The notes: generated from the letters alone by a model not told the origin. A DNA stretch of 64,000 bases from Inconstantimicrobium porci (GCF_009696465.1 NZ_VULX01000001.1:310001-374000), one strand, 5' to 3'. Positions 28,342-37,999 are shown, numbered from the stretch's first letter. Program-made: numbers and translations.

Positions 28342-28362
28342 TTATTCTATAATTCCTTTATG
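28331..28362 (+). terminator. hairpin at the tepA stop codon
   Basis: AGGAATTATAG and CTATAATTCCT are perfect 11-nt arms with a 5-nt loop; the stop codon is inside the 5' arm. The T run after it is interrupted, so termination may be partial. Confidence 0.55.
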
Positions 28363-28386
28363 CTTTATTTTATTCTCAATTTATTT

Positions 28387-28392
28387 TATAAT
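28387..28392 (+). promoter_or_regulatory. possible -10 element for ftsK/spoIIIE
   Basis: A perfect TATAAT lies 32 bp before the TTG start, with only a poor -35 (TTTATT) 17 bp upstream. Low confidence. Confidence 0.3.
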
Positions 28393-28424
28393 TGTATGAG
28401 AGTTTGAAAGGGGGAGATGTACCG

Positions 28425-30698
28425 TTGGCTAAAAGAAAAAACACAAAGAATACAAAAAACAATAAAAAAGCAAACAATACTTCTGACATTAATGGAATAA
28501 TCGGAATTGCATGTTCAATTATAATAATGTTGGGTTTATATACTAATGCTGTTGGATACTTTTCATATATAGCTCAGAAATTGCTAATATCTCTATTTGG
28601 ACTAGGAGCGTTTCTCATTCCAATATATATTATGTATCTATCTATTATATATATTAAGAATAAAGGCAGGATAATCCTGAATAGAAATTTCATTTTAACA
28701 ACTGTAATTGTAGTTAACACATTAATACTTGTACAGGCTATGAATTTCTATACTTATTATAATCCAAAGGATGGCAGCCTACTTATGAGCATTGAAGCAA
28801 TAATAGATGCAAACAGTAATATGCATGCTGGTATTATAGGATTACTTGTAACTTTTCCGTTAGTAAAGTTTATCGGTAGTGTAGGGACATATATAGTCAA
28901 TTTCTTTGCATATGTCATATGTCTTATCTTAGAATTCAATATTACTCTAGACAGCCTTAATGTTAAGCCAAGAAATAAAAAAGCTTCTAAGAATTCTAAA
29001 GCTAACACGATAGAAAAGTCTCATGTAGCTCCAGAGATAAGGGATAATAATGAAGCTGTCAAAGGCATAAGTAGTAAGATAAGAATCCTTGATTCAATGA
29101 AAGATGAAGCTGCAGTTGATAATATCAGAGTTGAAAGTACTCCAAAGATTGATACTTATGAAGAGACTAAAAAAAATAACAGTTCAGAGGATAAACTTGA
29201 TAATGATGTAAAGGAATCAATTAATAAAGAATTAAATGATAGAATTTTAGAAAATGGCAGTCAGAAAGAATATACTTATCCTTTGGTTGAATTCCTAAAT
29301 AATAACAATAAATCCATCATGAATAAAGAAGATAAAAAAGAACTGCTTAGCAATGCAAATAAGCTTGAAGAAACATTAAATTCTTTTGGTGTAGATGCAA
29401 GCATACTGCAGGTTACTAAAGGTCCTTCTGTAACAAGGTATGAACTTCAGCCTAGTGCAGGAGTAAAGGTAAGCAAAATAGTAAATCTTGCAGATGATAT
29501 AGCTTTAAGCTTGGCGGCAAATGGTGTAAGAATAGAAGCTCCTATCCCGGGAAAGTCTGCTGTTGGTATAGAAGTTCCAAATAGAGAACTCTCTCCTGTA
29601 TGTATAAGGGAAGTAATAGATTCAGATGAGTTTATTAAGTCTAATAAGAAATTAGCCTTTGCACTAGGTAAAGATATTTCAGGTAAATGTGTTGTAGGAG
29701 ACTTAAGCAAAATGCCTCACATTCTGATAGCTGGAGCTACAGGGTCAGGAAAGAGTGTATGTATAAACACACTTATCGTAAGTTTGCTTTATAAGTACTC
29801 TCCTGAAGATGTAAAACTTCTAATGATTGATCCTAAGGTAGTTGAGCTTAATGTATATAACGGCATACCACAGCTTCTTATACCAGTAGTAACAGATCCA
29901 AAGAAAGCTGCAGCTGCACTAAATTGGGCTGTTAATGAAATGACTAGAAGATATAAACTATTTGCAGATACAGGAGTAAGAAATATCGAAAGTTATAATG
30001 AACTTATTAATAAGGGGATAATAGATGAGAAACTCCCATCTATAGTTATCATTGTAGACGAGCTTGCTGATTTAATGATGGCATGTCCTAAGGATGTTGA
30101 AGATTATATATGCAGACTTGCACAAATGGCAAGAGCTGCGGGTATGCATCTAGTAATTGCTACTCAGCGTCCATCTGTTGATGTTATTACAGGTGTAATA
30201 AAAGCTAATATACCTTCAAGAATATCTTTTGCAGTTTCTTCACAGATAGATTCAAGAACAATACTTGATTCAAGTGGTGCTGAAAAACTTCTTGGTAAAG
30301 GTGATATGCTTTATTATCCATCAGGAGTATCAAAACCTTTAAGAATTCAGGGTTGCTTTATATCAGAAAGCGAAGTTGAAAAAGTAGTTAATTTTATTAA
30401 GGACAATGATGAATCTGTAGAGTATAAGGAAGATATTCTAGAACACATTAATAACGAAGTAAGTACCGAATCTTCAACTGAAGAGGATGAAAGAGATGAA
30501 CTGCTTGATGAAGCTATACGAATAGTAGTTGAGTCAAATCAAGTATCAACTTCATTCCTACAGAGAAAGTTAAAAATTGGCTTTAACAGAGCAGCAAGAA
30601 TAATAGAACAATTAGAAAATATGAAGATAATTGGACCACGTGAAGGCAATAAGCCAAGACAGGTATTAATATCAAACAATGATATAGAAAATCAATAA
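28425..30698 (+). CDS. spoIIIE: DNA translocase FtsK/SpoIIIE
   Basis: Double-stranded DNA pump; the SpoIIIE paralogue moves the chromosome into the forespore and FtsK-type proteins clear DNA from the division septum. The 757-residue protein has about four N-terminal membrane segments (about 22-185), a charged disordered linker (about 185-290), then the RecA-like motor with Walker [12 protein letters not shown] and Walker [13 protein letters not shown], and a C-terminal gamma winged-helix domain ([20 protein letters not shown]) that reads orienting DNA sequences. I start at TTG (MAKRKNTKN), 8 nt after GGGGGAG; an upstream in-frame TTG has no such site. It is in the tepA-rimO neighbourhood, as for spoIIIE in Bacillus. 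Confidence 0.94.
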   Translation: MAKRKNTKNTKNNKKANNTSDINGIIGIACSIIIMLGLYTNAVGYFSYIAQKLLISLFGLGAFLIPIYIMYLSIIYIKNKGRIILNRNFILTTVIVVNTLILVQAMNFYTYYNPKDGSLLMSIEAIIDANSNMHAGIIGLLVTFPLVKFIGSVGTYIVNFFAYVICLILEFNITLDSLNVKPRNKKASKNSKANTIEKSHVAPEIRDNNEAVKGISSKIRILDSMKDEAAVDNIRVESTPKIDTYEETKKNNSSEDKLDNDVKESINKELNDRILENGSQKEYTYPLVEFLNNNNKSIMNKEDKKELLSNANKLEETLNSFGVDASILQVTKGPSVTRYELQPSAGVKVSKIVNLADDIALSLAANGVRIEAPIPGKSAVGIEVPNRELSPVCIREVIDSDEFIKSNKKLAFALGKDISGKCVVGDLSKMPHILIAGATGSGKSVCINTLIVSLLYKYSPEDVKLLMIDPKVVELNVYNGIPQLLIPVVTDPKKAAAALNWAVNEMTRRYKLFADTGVRNIESYNELINKGIIDEKLPSIVIIVDELADLMMACPKDVEDYICRLAQMARAAGMHLVIATQRPSVDVITGVIKANIPSRISFAVSSQIDSRTILDSSGAEKLLGKGDMLYYPSGVSKPLRIQGCFISESEVEKVVNFIKDNDESVEYKEDILEHINNEVSTESSTEEDERDELLDEAIRIVVESNQVSTSFLQRKLKIGFNRAARIIEQLENMKIIGPREGNKPRQVLISNNDIENQ

Positions 30699-30762
30699 AA
30701 TTCATATTTATAATAAAAAAACTTGTTAAAGTATTTAAACAGTTTTAAAATATATATGAATT
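30699..30762 (+). other. nested inverted repeats between spoIIIE and rimO
   Basis: AATTCATAT (30699-30707) pairs with ATATGAATT (30754-30762), enclosing a smaller imperfect hairpin around 30717-30746. No T run follows, so it may be a weak terminator or a stabilising structure in the rimO leader. Confidence 0.35.
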
Positions 30763-30784
30763 AAAACATCAGGAGGAATAAAAC

Positions 30785-32119
30785 TTGAAAAAATACAAAG
30801 TAGGACTTGTAAGTCTTGGGTGTGACAAAAATAGAATTGATTCAGAAATAATGCTTGGATCTATGTCTGAAAATTATGAAATAACAAATGATCCGATAGA
30901 AGCTGATATAATAATCGTTAATACTTGCGGATTCATTGAAAAAGCAAAAGAAGAATCTATAAACACTATATTAGAAATGGCTGAATATAAGAAAAAACAT
31001 AACTGTAAACTGCTTATAGCTACAGGATGCTTAACTCAGCGTTATGGCAGCGAACTTCTTGAACTTATGCCTGAACTAGACATAATTCTAGGTGTTAATG
31101 ACTATTTTAAAATGAATATATACATTGAACAATTTATAAAAGATCATAAGAAAATAGCTAAGGTTGATTATAGCGATGAAAATATAAATCAAGGAAATAG
31201 AATAATTAGTACAGGTAAAGCTACTGCATACTTAAGAATAGCAGAAGGATGCAATAACTGCTGTACTTACTGCATTATCCCTAAGATAAGAGGAAAGTAT
31301 AGAAGCAGAACTAAAGAAAGCATTGTTAAGGAAGCTAAAGAATTAGCTGATCAAGGAATTAAAGAAGTTATCTTAATAGCCCAGGATACAACAAGATATG
31401 GAACTGATATATATGGCGAAAAGAAACTTCATGAGTTAATGCATGATATAGCAGAAATAGAAGGTATCGAGTGGATAAGAGTTTTATACTGCTATCCAGA
31501 AGAAATATATTCTGAAATGATTGAAGAAATGAAAAACAACGATAAGATATGTAAATATGTAGATCTTCCTATACAGCATATAAGCAATTCTATATTAAGA
31601 AAAATGGCTAGAAAAACAACAAAGCAGGATATTATGGATAAAATAAAGCTTCTTAGAAAAGAAATTCCAGAGATTGTTTTAAGAACTTCTTTAATAGTTG
31701 GATTCCCTGGTGAAACAGAAGAGAATTTTATTGAATTAAAGAACTTTGTTGAAGAAATAAAACTTGATAATCTTGGTGTATTTACTTACTCACAAGAAGA
31801 GGGAACTCCAGCTGCAAAGATGGATAACCAAGTTGAAGAGGAAGTAAAAGAAAGAAGAAGAAATGAAATAATGCAGGTTCAGCACGAAGTTGCAGAAGAA
31901 ATAAACAATTTAAAAGTAGGTAATATTTACAATGTACTTATTGAAGGGTATAATGGAAGAGAATATATTGGTAGAAGTTTTGGAATGGCTCCAGATGTAG
32001 ATGGAACAATACTAATAAAGAATGCCGATAAATTAAATGTTGGAGATTTTATTAAAGTCCAAATTACCGATCGAAGAGAATATGATTTAATAGGAGTTGT
32101 TTTTAATGAACCTAGCTAA
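30785..32119 (+). CDS. rimO: ribosomal protein S12 methylthiotransferase RimO
   Basis: Radical-SAM enzyme adding a methylthio group to a conserved aspartate of S12. The 444-residue protein has the UPF0004 domain with the cluster-binding [12 protein letters not shown] and [10 protein letters not shown], the radical-SAM core with [11 protein letters not shown] (three cluster cysteines), the TIM-barrel motifs [16 protein letters not shown] and DLPIQH, and a TRAM domain at the C-terminus. The DIQH region and SLGCDKN start separate RimO from the related MiaB, which also occurs in this window. TTG start after AGGAGGAATAAAAC. The 3' end overlaps pgsA, so the pair is coupled. Confidence 0.95.
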   Translation: MKKYKVGLVSLGCDKNRIDSEIMLGSMSENYEITNDPIEADIIIVNTCGFIEKAKEESINTILEMAEYKKKHNCKLLIATGCLTQRYGSELLELMPELDIILGVNDYFKMNIYIEQFIKDHKKIAKVDYSDENINQGNRIISTGKATAYLRIAEGCNNCCTYCIIPKIRGKYRSRTKESIVKEAKELADQGIKEVILIAQDTTRYGTDIYGEKKLHELMHDIAEIEGIEWIRVLYCYPEEIYSEMIEEMKNNDKICKYVDLPIQHISNSILRKMARKTTKQDIMDKIKLLRKEIPEIVLRTSLIVGFPGETEENFIELKNFVEEIKLDNLGVFTYSQEEGTPAAKMDNQVEEEVKERRRNEIMQVQHEVAEEINNLKVGNIYNVLIEGYNGREYIGRSFGMAPDVDGTILIKNADKLNVGDFIKVQITDRREYDLIGVVFNEPS

Positions 32120-32696
32120 CAAATTAACAGTAATTAGAATCATACTAGTTCCAGTGTTCGTTGTATTTATCTCTTGTGCTAATATACCGTATGGAACTTT
32201 TATAGCAACATTAATTTTCATACTTGCATCAATAACAGATAAATTAGATGGCTATATTGCAAGAAGCAGAAATCAAGTTACTAACTTTGGAAAGTTCATG
32301 GATCCGCTAGCTGATAAATTACTTGTTGTTTCAGCGTTAATTTTACTTGCTCAATACAATCTGGTACCAGCATGGGTTGTAATAATAATAACTGCAAGAG
32401 AATTTGCAGTATCAGGTCTTAGAACACTAGCTGCCTCAGACGGTTTGGTACTTGCTGCAAGCTGGTGGGGAAAAATTAAGACTGTTTTTCAGATTATAGC
32501 TGTTATTTCATTATTATTTAAATTAAATATATCAACATATGCTCCATTAAAAAATTATGTATATAGTAATTCTGCTTTGAATGGCTTCTTTACATATGGA
32601 ACTACAATCTTGGTATATGTTGCAGCATTAGCAACATTAGTATCTGGAATCGAGTATTTTGTTAAGAATAAACATGTTATAAATACTAATGAATAA
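32106..32696 (+). CDS. pgsA: CDP-diacylglycerol-glycerol-3-phosphate 3-phosphatidyltransferase
   Basis: PgsA makes phosphatidylglycerol phosphate from CDP-diacylglycerol, the product of cdsA in this window. The protein of 196 residues is an integral membrane enzyme with about five or six hydrophobic segments and the CDP-alcohol phosphotransferase signature DGYIAR ... [11 protein letters not shown] start at ATG (MNLANKLTV), 9 nt after AGGAG within the rimO 3' end; an in-frame TTG three codons earlier lies only a base beyond that site. The rimO-pgsA-recA order is common in clostridia. Identity is secure. Confidence 0.96.
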   Translation: MNLANKLTVIRIILVPVFVVFISCANIPYGTFIATLIFILASITDKLDGYIARSRNQVTNFGKFMDPLADKLLVVSALILLAQYNLVPAWVVIIITAREFAVSGLRTLAASDGLVLAASWWGKIKTVFQIIAVISLLFKLNISTYAPLKNYVYSNSALNGFFTYGTTILVYVAALATLVSGIEYFVKNKHVINTNE

Positions 32697-32731
32697 TGAT
32701 TAAAATAATTTATATAGTCAATACTTATAAT

Positions 32732-32764
32732 AAAAGTTCCATTATTATATAGTGGGACTTTTAA
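32732..32764 (+). terminator. terminator after pgsA
   Basis: A 13-nt stem, 32732-32744 with 32750-32762 (three G-U pairs), and a 5-nt loop ending in a short T run, just before the recA promoter. Confidence 0.6.
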
Positions 32765-32769
32765 ATTAG

Positions 32770-32820
32770 TTGACAATTTACTAAAAAATAATTATAATAA
32801 TTTGCAAGAACAAATGTTCT
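32770..32820 (+). promoter_or_regulatory. recA promoter with LexA-box candidate
   Basis: TTGACA (32770-32775), a 17-bp spacer and TATAAT (32793-32798) are perfect sigma-A consensus. Nine bases downstream is the dyad AGAACAAATGTTCT (32807-32820), which fits the Gram-positive LexA box core GAAC-N4-GTTY and overlaps the expected transcription start, as for SOS repression. Confidence 0.8.
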
Positions 32821-32850
32821 GTCTTTTATAAATCGAAAGGGAGTGTTTTT

Positions 32851-33930
32851 ATGAGTATAGATGCTGAAAAGCTAAAAGCAATAGATGCTGCCATGGGGCA
32901 GATAGAAAAACAATTTGGAAAAGGCTCTGTAATGAAGCTTGGAGAACATAGCGTATTAAATGTTGATGCAATTTCTACTGGATGTCTAGACTTAGATATC
33001 GCATTAGGAATTGGTGGAGTTCCAAGAGGAAGAATTATAGAAATATATGGGCCTGAATCTTCAGGTAAAACTACTGTTGCATTACATATATCAGCAGAAG
33101 CTCAAAAGATAGGAGGAGCTGTTGCATTTATCGATGCAGAACATGCATTAGATCCTGCATATGCAAAAAATCTTGGTGTTGATATAGAAAATCTTATCGT
33201 ATCACAGCCTGACACTGGAGAACAAGCACTTGAAATAACTGAAGCTTTAGTTAGATCCGGAGCAATAGATGTTGTTGTAGTCGATTCAGTTGCAGCATTA
33301 GTTCCAAAAGCCGAAATAGAAGGTGAAATGGGAGACAGTCATGTAGGTCTTCAAGCAAGATTAATGTCTCAGGCATTAAGAAAACTTACAGGTACTATAA
33401 ATAAATCAAAATGTATCGTTGTATTTATCAATCAATTAAGAGAAAAGGTTGGTATTATGTTTGGTAATCCTGAAACTACTCCAGGTGGTAGAGCATTAAA
33501 GTTCTATTCATCAGTAAGACTTGATGTTAGAAGAATCGACTCAATAAAACAGGGCGATCAGATAATTGGTAACAGAACAAGAGTAAAGATTACTAAGAAT
33601 AAAGTTGCTCCACCATTTAAGCAGGCTGAATTTGATATTATGTATAACGAAGGGATATCAAGAGTTGGTAATATAATTGATGTCGGAGTTAAAGAAGAAA
33701 TAGTTCAAAAGAGTGGAGCTTGGTTCTACTGTGGAGATATAAGACTTGGACAGGGTAGAGAAAACGCGAAACAGTACTTAAAAGATAATCCTGATTTAGC
33801 TCTAGATATTGAAAACAAGATCAGAGTTAAAAATGATCTTCCACCAGTATCATCTGCAGTTAACAATGATGTTGAAACAAAAGAATCAACAAAAAAAGAT
33901 GATGCAAAAAATATTAAAGAAGAAAAGTAA
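32851..33930 (+). CDS. recA: recombinase RecA
   Basis: RecA forms filaments on single-stranded DNA, drives strand exchange and activates LexA cleavage. The 359-residue protein has [19 protein letters not shown], Walker [10 protein letters not shown], Walker B-type [22 protein letters not shown], the L2-loop [22 protein letters not shown] and KTKNKV-type [18 protein letters not shown], and a charged C-terminal tail. ATG follows GAAAGGGAGTG. It is monocistronic: consensus promoter with a LexA-box candidate in front and a strong bidirectional terminator behind. Identity is secure. Confidence 0.99.
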   Translation: MSIDAEKLKAIDAAMGQIEKQFGKGSVMKLGEHSVLNVDAISTGCLDLDIALGIGGVPRGRIIEIYGPESSGKTTVALHISAEAQKIGGAVAFIDAEHALDPAYAKNLGVDIENLIVSQPDTGEQALEITEALVRSGAIDVVVVDSVAALVPKAEIEGEMGDSHVGLQARLMSQALRKLTGTINKSKCIVVFINQLREKVGIMFGNPETTPGGRALKFYSSVRLDVRRIDSIKQGDQIIGNRTRVKITKNKVAPPFKQAEFDIMYNEGISRVGNIIDVGVKEEIVQKSGAWFYCGDIRLGQGRENAKQYLKDNPDLALDIENKIRVKNDLPPVSSAVNNDVETKESTKKDDAKNIKEEK

Positions 33931-33944
33931 TAATATACAATCTT

Positions 33945-34120
33945 TTAAGTGAAAAGCCACCCGCTAGCGGGTGGCTTTTATTATGCTTTTTAAGACAGAA
34001 GCACCTATTGATTCCATAAACCTCACCTAACTCTTATAACGGGTCTGTAAAAGCTCTTCACATGCTCACTCTCAAAGCATAAGTTTTAAATGAGGAACTA
34101 GCTGAGTATTTACTCCTAAA
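33945..34120 (-). ncRNA. candidate structured RNA (about 170 nt) antisense in the recA-rny gap
   Basis: The gap has no ORF but, read on the - strand, has a promoter (next entry), a folded body and an intrinsic terminator. The main helix pairs CCUCAUUUAA (34095 to 34086) with UUAGGUGAGG (34030 to 34021); two U-G pairs would be A-C mismatches on the other strand, so the fold favours the - strand. A 2x2 internal loop and the helix CUUAU / AUAAG (34083-34079 / 34037-34033) continue it, with a short hairpin GAGU / ACUC near the 5' end. Size and rod-like shape resemble 6S RNA, but I cannot confirm that identity. Confidence 0.55.
33952..33990. terminator. bidirectional terminator in the recA-rny gap
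   Basis: The palindrome AAAAGCCACCCGCT with AGCGGGTGGCTTTT (33952-33979) is perfect. It ends recA on +, and would end the - strand RNA described next, having four T residues on each side. Confidence 0.85.
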
Positions 34121-34126
34121 TAAAAT

Positions 34127-34178
34127 ATTATCAATGGTTTTTAAAGGCATTGACAATATATTATTTTTAATATAAAAT
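34127..34178. promoter_or_regulatory. overlapping divergent promoters in the recA-rny gap
   Basis: On +, TTGACA (34150-34155), 17 bp, TAAAAT (34173-34178) would drive rny. On -, TTGTCA (34156 to 34151), 18 bp, GATAAT (34132 to 34127) would drive the candidate RNA. The two -35 elements overlap by five bases, so polymerases should compete. Confidence 0.65.
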
Positions 34179-34293
34179 AATAACAAATACTGGTTTAACA
34201 TATTCAAAGAACAGTAAAATAAATTAGCACCTTTCCGAGCTTTCTATTTACTAGATGATATACGGCCTAAATTGATGTGAGGAGGTGTAATTA

Positions 34294-35832
34294 ATGAATC
34301 CAATTTATTATATAATTGCAATTATTGCATTTATCATGATTGCAGTAGCTGAAGTTATAATAATAAAAAATGCTTCAAAAAAGAAAATAAATGATTTAGA
34401 AAATCAAGCAAAATCAACACTTGAAGCAGCAAGAAAAGAATCAGAGTCTTTAAAAAAAGAATCAATTTTAGAAGCAAAAGAAGAAGTTCACAAATTACGA
34501 AGTGATTGTGATCGAGAACTAAGAGAAAGAAGAAACGAAGTCCAAAGGTTAGAAAGAAGATTAATTCAAAGAGAAGAATCAATAGACAAAAAAAGTGATA
34601 TTCTTGAACGAAAAGATACTGAAATCAACGAGAAGATGGACGAAGTTGAAAAAATTAAAAATCAGGTTCAGGAACTTTACGATAATCAAAAAGCTGAACT
34701 AGAAAGAATATCTAACATGTCATGTGAAGAAGCTAAACAATTACTTCTTGATGAGGTAAATAAAGAAATCAAGCATGATGTAGCCGTTATGATTAAAGAG
34801 GTTGAAACAAAAGCAAAAGAAGAAGCTGATAAACGTTCTAGAGAAATAATCACAACTGCAATTCAAAGATGTGCTGCTGATCATGTATCAGAAACAACAG
34901 TGCATGTAGTAAATCTTCCAAATGACGAGATGAAGGGAAGAATTATCGGTAGAGAAGGTAGAAATATTCGTACTTTAGAAACACTGACTGGTGTAGATTT
35001 AATAATTGACGATACACCTGAAGCAGTAATTCTATCAAGCTTTGATCCAATACGTCGAGAAATCGCAAAAATTGCACTTGAAAAACTAATTGTTGATGGT
35101 AGAATACATCCAGCACGTATAGAAGAAATGGTTGAAAGAGCAAAAAAAGAAGTAGATGATGACATTAAGGAAGAAGGAGAACAAGCTACTTTTGAAACTG
35201 GAGTACATGGTTTACATCCTGAACTTATAAAATTATTAGGAAGATTAAAGTATAGAACAAGTTATGGTCAAAATGTTTTAAAACATTCAATAGAAGTTTC
35301 ATATTTAGCTGGATTAATGGCTTCAGAATTGGGTTTAGATGTAAATACGGCTAAAAGAGCAGGCTTACTACATGATATAGGCAAAGTTGTAGATCAGGAA
35401 TATGAAGGTCCTCATGCTATAATTGGTGGGGATTTAGCTAAGAAATATAGAGAATCAGCTGTAATAGTTAATGCTATTGCAGCACATCACGGTGATGTCG
35501 AAATGATCTCTTTAGAAGCTGTACTTGTTCAAGCAGCTGATGCAATATCAGCGGCAAGACCTGGTGCAAGAAGAGAAACTCTTGAAGCTTATATTAAGAG
35601 ATTAGAAAAACTTGAGGAAATAGCTAATTCTTATGATGGTGTAGATAAATCTTATGCAATTCAAGCGGGTAGAGAAATAAGAATAATGGTAAAACCTGAT
35701 CATGTTGATGATGCAGGTGCTGTAGAAATGGCTAGAGATATGGTTAAGACTATAGAGCAGCAATTAGAATATCCTGGACAGATAAAGGTTAACATTATAA
35801 GAGAAACTCGTGCCGTTGAATACGCCAAATAA
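34294..35832 (+). CDS. rny: ribonuclease Y
   Basis: RNase Y is the membrane-anchored endonuclease starting much mRNA decay in Firmicutes. The 512-residue protein has one N-terminal membrane segment (about 4-22), a long charged coiled coil (about 25-190), a KH domain with [21 protein letters not shown] (about 210-270), and an HD domain with [14 protein letters not shown] and [10 protein letters not shown], and AAHHGDVE. All domains and the HD motif are intact. ATG follows GAGGAGGTGTAATTA. It has its own promoter and a roughly 100-nt leader, and is followed by spoVS, as in many spore formers. Confidence 0.97.
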   Translation: MNPIYYIIAIIAFIMIAVAEVIIIKNASKKKINDLENQAKSTLEAARKESESLKKESILEAKEEVHKLRSDCDRELRERRNEVQRLERRLIQREESIDKKSDILERKDTEINEKMDEVEKIKNQVQELYDNQKAELERISNMSCEEAKQLLLDEVNKEIKHDVAVMIKEVETKAKEEADKRSREIITTAIQRCAADHVSETTVHVVNLPNDEMKGRIIGREGRNIRTLETLTGVDLIIDDTPEAVILSSFDPIRREIAKIALEKLIVDGRIHPARIEEMVERAKKEVDDDIKEEGEQATFETGVHGLHPELIKLLGRLKYRTSYGQNVLKHSIEVSYLAGLMASELGLDVNTAKRAGLLHDIGKVVDQEYEGPHAIIGGDLAKKYRESAVIVNAIAAHHGDVEMISLEAVLVQAADAISAARPGARRETLEAYIKRLEKLEEIANSYDGVDKSYAIQAGREIRIMVKPDHVDDAGAVEMARDMVKTIEQQLEYPGQIKVNIIRETRAVEYAK

Positions 35833-35836
35833 TTTT

Positions 35837-35876
35837 AAAAAATACATTTTGCAATAATTTGCAAAATGTATTTTTT
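35837..35876 (+). terminator. terminator after rny
   Basis: 18-nt arms, 35837-35854 and 35859-35876, with a 4-nt loop; the 3' arm ends in T6. Confidence 0.8.
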
Positions 35877-35881
35877 AATTT

Positions 35882-35910
35882 AAAGGAATTTAAATAATAA
35901 TGTAGAATAT
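35882..35910 (+). promoter_or_regulatory. sigma-H promoter for spoVS
   Basis: AAAGGAATT (35882-35890) fits the sigma-H -35 consensus RNAGGAWWW at every position, and GTAGAATAT (35902-35910) fits the -10 consensus RNNGAATNN, with an 11-bp spacer. In Bacillus subtilis spoVS is sigma-H dependent, so this is a coherent early-sporulation promoter. Confidence 0.75.
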
Positions 35911-35987
35911 AATATATGTTGGATTAATGATAGGTATAGTCATTCTAATGTAAACGATATCTAAAAATATGCTAGGGGGAAAAATTA

Positions 35988-36248
35988 ATGGAAGTATTAA
36001 AAGTATCTACTAAATCTAATCCTAATTCAGTTGCTGGAGCATTAACAGCAATTATAAAGGAAAAAAATATTGCAGAAATTCAAGCAGTAGGTGCAGGAGC
36101 TATAAATCAGGCAGTAAAAGCTATTGCAATAGCAAGAGGATTTATAGCTCCAAGCGGAAAAGATATTATATGCGTACCTGCTTTTGCTGATATTGAAATA
36201 AATGGCGAAGAAAGAACAGCCATTAAGTTAATAGTACAACCAAGATAG
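35988..36248 (+). CDS. spoVS: stage V sporulation protein S
   Basis: SpoVS is a small Alba-like protein required for normal septation and dehydration of the spore coat stages in Bacillus. The 86-residue protein is almost fully conserved across the family: MEVLKVSTKSNPNSVAGALTA, VGAGAINQAVKAIAIARGF, SGKDIICVPAFADIEI and the end ERTAIKLIVQPR. ATG follows AGGGGGAAAAATTA. It stands alone behind the rny terminator with a predicted sigma-H promoter 78 bp upstream. Identity is secure. Confidence 0.97.
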   Translation: MEVLKVSTKSNPNSVAGALTAIIKEKNIAEIQAVGAGAINQAVKAIAIARGFIAPSGKDIICVPAFADIEINGEERTAIKLIVQPR

Positions 36249-36281
36249 ATTAAATTGGCGAGTTTTCCTTATTTCTTGATT

Positions 36282-36309
36282 TTGCCCTTTATATAAAAGA
36301 TGATATAAT
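36282..36309 (+). promoter_or_regulatory. promoter for the aminotransferase gene
   Basis: TTGCCC (36282-36287), a 16-bp spacer and a consensus TATAAT (36304-36309), about 34 bp before the ATG. Confidence 0.55.
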
Positions 36310-36343
36310 AAAAATATGTTTAAAATCTTTATGGGGGTGCTTT

Positions 36344-37537
36344 ATGAATTTATCAAGAAAAGCAAATAATATATCTGGTTCTCTTACTTTAGAAATTACT
36401 GCAAAGGCAAATAGAATGAAAAGTGAAGGTATTGATGTTGTAAGCTTTGCAGCTGGAGAACCAGATTTTAATACACCAAAAAATATTATTGATGCAGCTT
36501 ATAAAGCGATGCAGGACGGAAAGACAAAGTATACTCCGTCATCAGGAATTGAATCTTTAAAAAAAGCAATCTGTAATAAATTTAAAAAGGAAAATAACCT
36601 AGAATATAATATTAATCAAGTTATAGTGTGCAATGGTGCTAAACAATGTATAGCAAATGTATTTTTATCAATCCTTAATCCGGAAGATGAAGTTCTAATT
36701 CCTCGTCCTTACTGGGTAAGTTATCCTGAGCTTGTTAAGCTTGCTGACGGAAAGCCAATATTTGTTGACACAAAAAAACAAAATGATTATAAATACTCTG
36801 TTGATGTATTAGAAAGATATGTTTCAAGCAAAACTAAAGCAATTTTGTTGAATAGTCCAGGCAATCCATTAGGAAATGTTTATACTAGGGACGAATTAAC
36901 GGAAATAGCCGCTTTCGCAAAGAAATATGACTTATTTATTATATCAGACGAAATATATGAAAAGCTTATATACGATGACTGTAAACATATTAGCATAGCA
37001 TCTCTTAATGAAGATGCATATAATCGTACAATAGTGATAAATGGAGTATCAAAGTCATATTCAATGACAGGATGGAGAATTGGTTACTGTGCGGCATCTG
37101 AGAAAATAATTAAACTAATGAACAGTATTCAAAGTCATTTTACATCTAATCCAAATTCCGTTGCGCAATATGCAACATTAGAAGCGCTTACTGGCGATCA
37201 AAGCACTATAGCTATTATGGCTAAAGCTTTTGACGAAAGAAGAAACATTGCAATGAATATGCTTGATAATATAAATGAAATATCATATATAAAGCCACAA
37301 GGAGCTTTCTATATTATGATTGATATTTCTAATTTAATAAACAAATCATTTAATGATATCAAAATTAAGGATTCTTTGGCTTTCTCAAAATTATTATTAG
37401 AAGCCGAAAATGTTGCAGTTATTCCTGGAAGTGCGTTTGGATTTGAAAATTACATAAGAATTTCCTATGCAACATCATCAGAAAATGTAAAAAAAGGCAT
37501 TGAAAGATTACAAGCATTTATTAATAATTTAAAATAA
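36344..37537 (+). CDS. aspB: class I/II pyridoxal-phosphate aminotransferase (aspartate aminotransferase type)
   Basis: The 397-residue PLP enzyme belongs to the I-beta/AspB branch of fold-type I aminotransferases. Motifs include SFAAGEPDFNTP near the N-terminus, YTPSSGIESLK, CNGAKQCIANV, PRPYWVSYPE, LNSPGNPLGNVY (PLP ring contacts), ISDEIYEKL, and the Schiff-base lysine in NGVSKSYSMTGWRIGY. The C-terminal arginine region FENYIRISYA contacts the substrate carboxylate. It most likely interconverts aspartate and glutamate, but AspB-like enzymes may also use other amino or keto acids. It has its own promoter and ATG after GGGGGTG. Substrate assignment is inference. Confidence 0.88.
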   Translation: MNLSRKANNISGSLTLEITAKANRMKSEGIDVVSFAAGEPDFNTPKNIIDAAYKAMQDGKTKYTPSSGIESLKKAICNKFKKENNLEYNINQVIVCNGAKQCIANVFLSILNPEDEVLIPRPYWVSYPELVKLADGKPIFVDTKKQNDYKYSVDVLERYVSSKTKAILLNSPGNPLGNVYTRDELTEIAAFAKKYDLFIISDEIYEKLIYDDCKHISIASLNEDAYNRTIVINGVSKSYSMTGWRIGYCAASEKIIKLMNSIQSHFTSNPNSVAQYATLEALTGDQSTIAIMAKAFDERRNIAMNMLDNINEISYIKPQGAFYIMIDISNLINKSFNDIKIKDSLAFSKLLLEAENVAVIPGSAFGFENYIRISYATSSENVKKGIERLQAFINNLK

Positions 37538-37568
37538 TTTAAAATTATAGTTGAATTATGATTCAAAA

Positions 37569-37608
37569 ATTATTATAATTAAATAGGTTAAATATTATTA
37601 TAATTAAA
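37569..37608 (+). repeat. short tandem duplication upstream of ptsH
   Basis: ATTATTATAATTAAA occurs at 37569-37583 and again at 37594-37608, a 25-bp offset, and each copy is followed by an AGGT-like ribosome binding site (TAGGT, then GAGGT). Only the second leads into the ATG. Confidence 0.7.
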
Positions 37609-37620
37609 GAGGTGGATATA

Positions 37621-37881
37621 ATGGTAACTAAAGAAGTTGTTGTTAAAAATTCAACTGGTTTACACGCTAGACCAGCTACATTATTAGTAAAGAAAGCTTC
37701 AGGCTTTAAATCTGATATCACAATCGAATGCAATGGCAAGAAAGCTAACGTTAAGAGTTTAATCGGAGTTTTATCTTTAGGTGTAACTAAAGACGCAGTT
37801 ATAAAGATAGAAGCTAATGGTGATGATGAAACTTTAGCAGTAGAAGAAATTGCAAAATTAATAGAAAACTTAGAAGAATAA
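37621..37881 (+). CDS. ptsH: phosphocarrier protein HPr (PTS)
   Basis: HPr carries phosphate from enzyme I to the sugar-specific EII components. The 86-residue protein has the conserved active histidine H15 in STGLHARPATLLV and the regulatory serine S46 in VKSLIGVLSLG, which HPr kinase can phosphorylate for carbon catabolite control in Firmicutes. ATG follows GAGGTGG; a GTG three codons earlier lies in that site. It is monocistronic here, not next to ptsI, which is usual for a clostridial HPr, and ends with a strong terminator. A Crh-like paralogue would lack H15, so this is true HPr. Confidence 0.97.
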   Translation: MVTKEVVVKNSTGLHARPATLLVKKASGFKSDITIECNGKKANVKSLIGVLSLGVTKDAVIKIEANGDDETLAVEEIAKLIENLEE

Positions 37882-37911
37882 TTAGTTTTTATAATTAAAT
37901 AATATTGCATT

Positions 37912-37939
37912 AAAAGGCACTGTATAGTGCCTTTTAATT
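37912..37939 (+). terminator. terminator after ptsH
   Basis: AAAAGGCACT and AGTGCCTTTT are perfect 10-nt arms with a 4-nt loop, then AATTTT. Confidence 0.85.
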
Positions 37940-37970
37940 TTGCGTTTTTAATCATCACAATTATTAAATA

Positions 37971-37999
37971 GTGAAATTATTTTATATATATGTTATAAT
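37971..37999 (+). promoter_or_regulatory. promoter for purB
   Basis: TATAAT (37994-37999) has an extended TGT before it. GTGAAA (37971-37976) is a moderate -35 at 17-bp spacing. The leader to purB is about 47 nt and shows no obvious riboswitch. Confidence 0.5.

Noticed and set aside
30699-30762. Riboswitch in the rimO leader.
   Set aside because: Only nested AT-rich inverted repeats are seen, with no known aptamer motif.
34015-34045. GUUAGGUGAGG on the - strand resembles the 5' part of the M-box magnesium riboswitch.
   Set aside because: Only this 11-nt stretch matches, the remaining M-box helices are absent, and no gene follows on that strand; I treat it as part of the candidate ncRNA.
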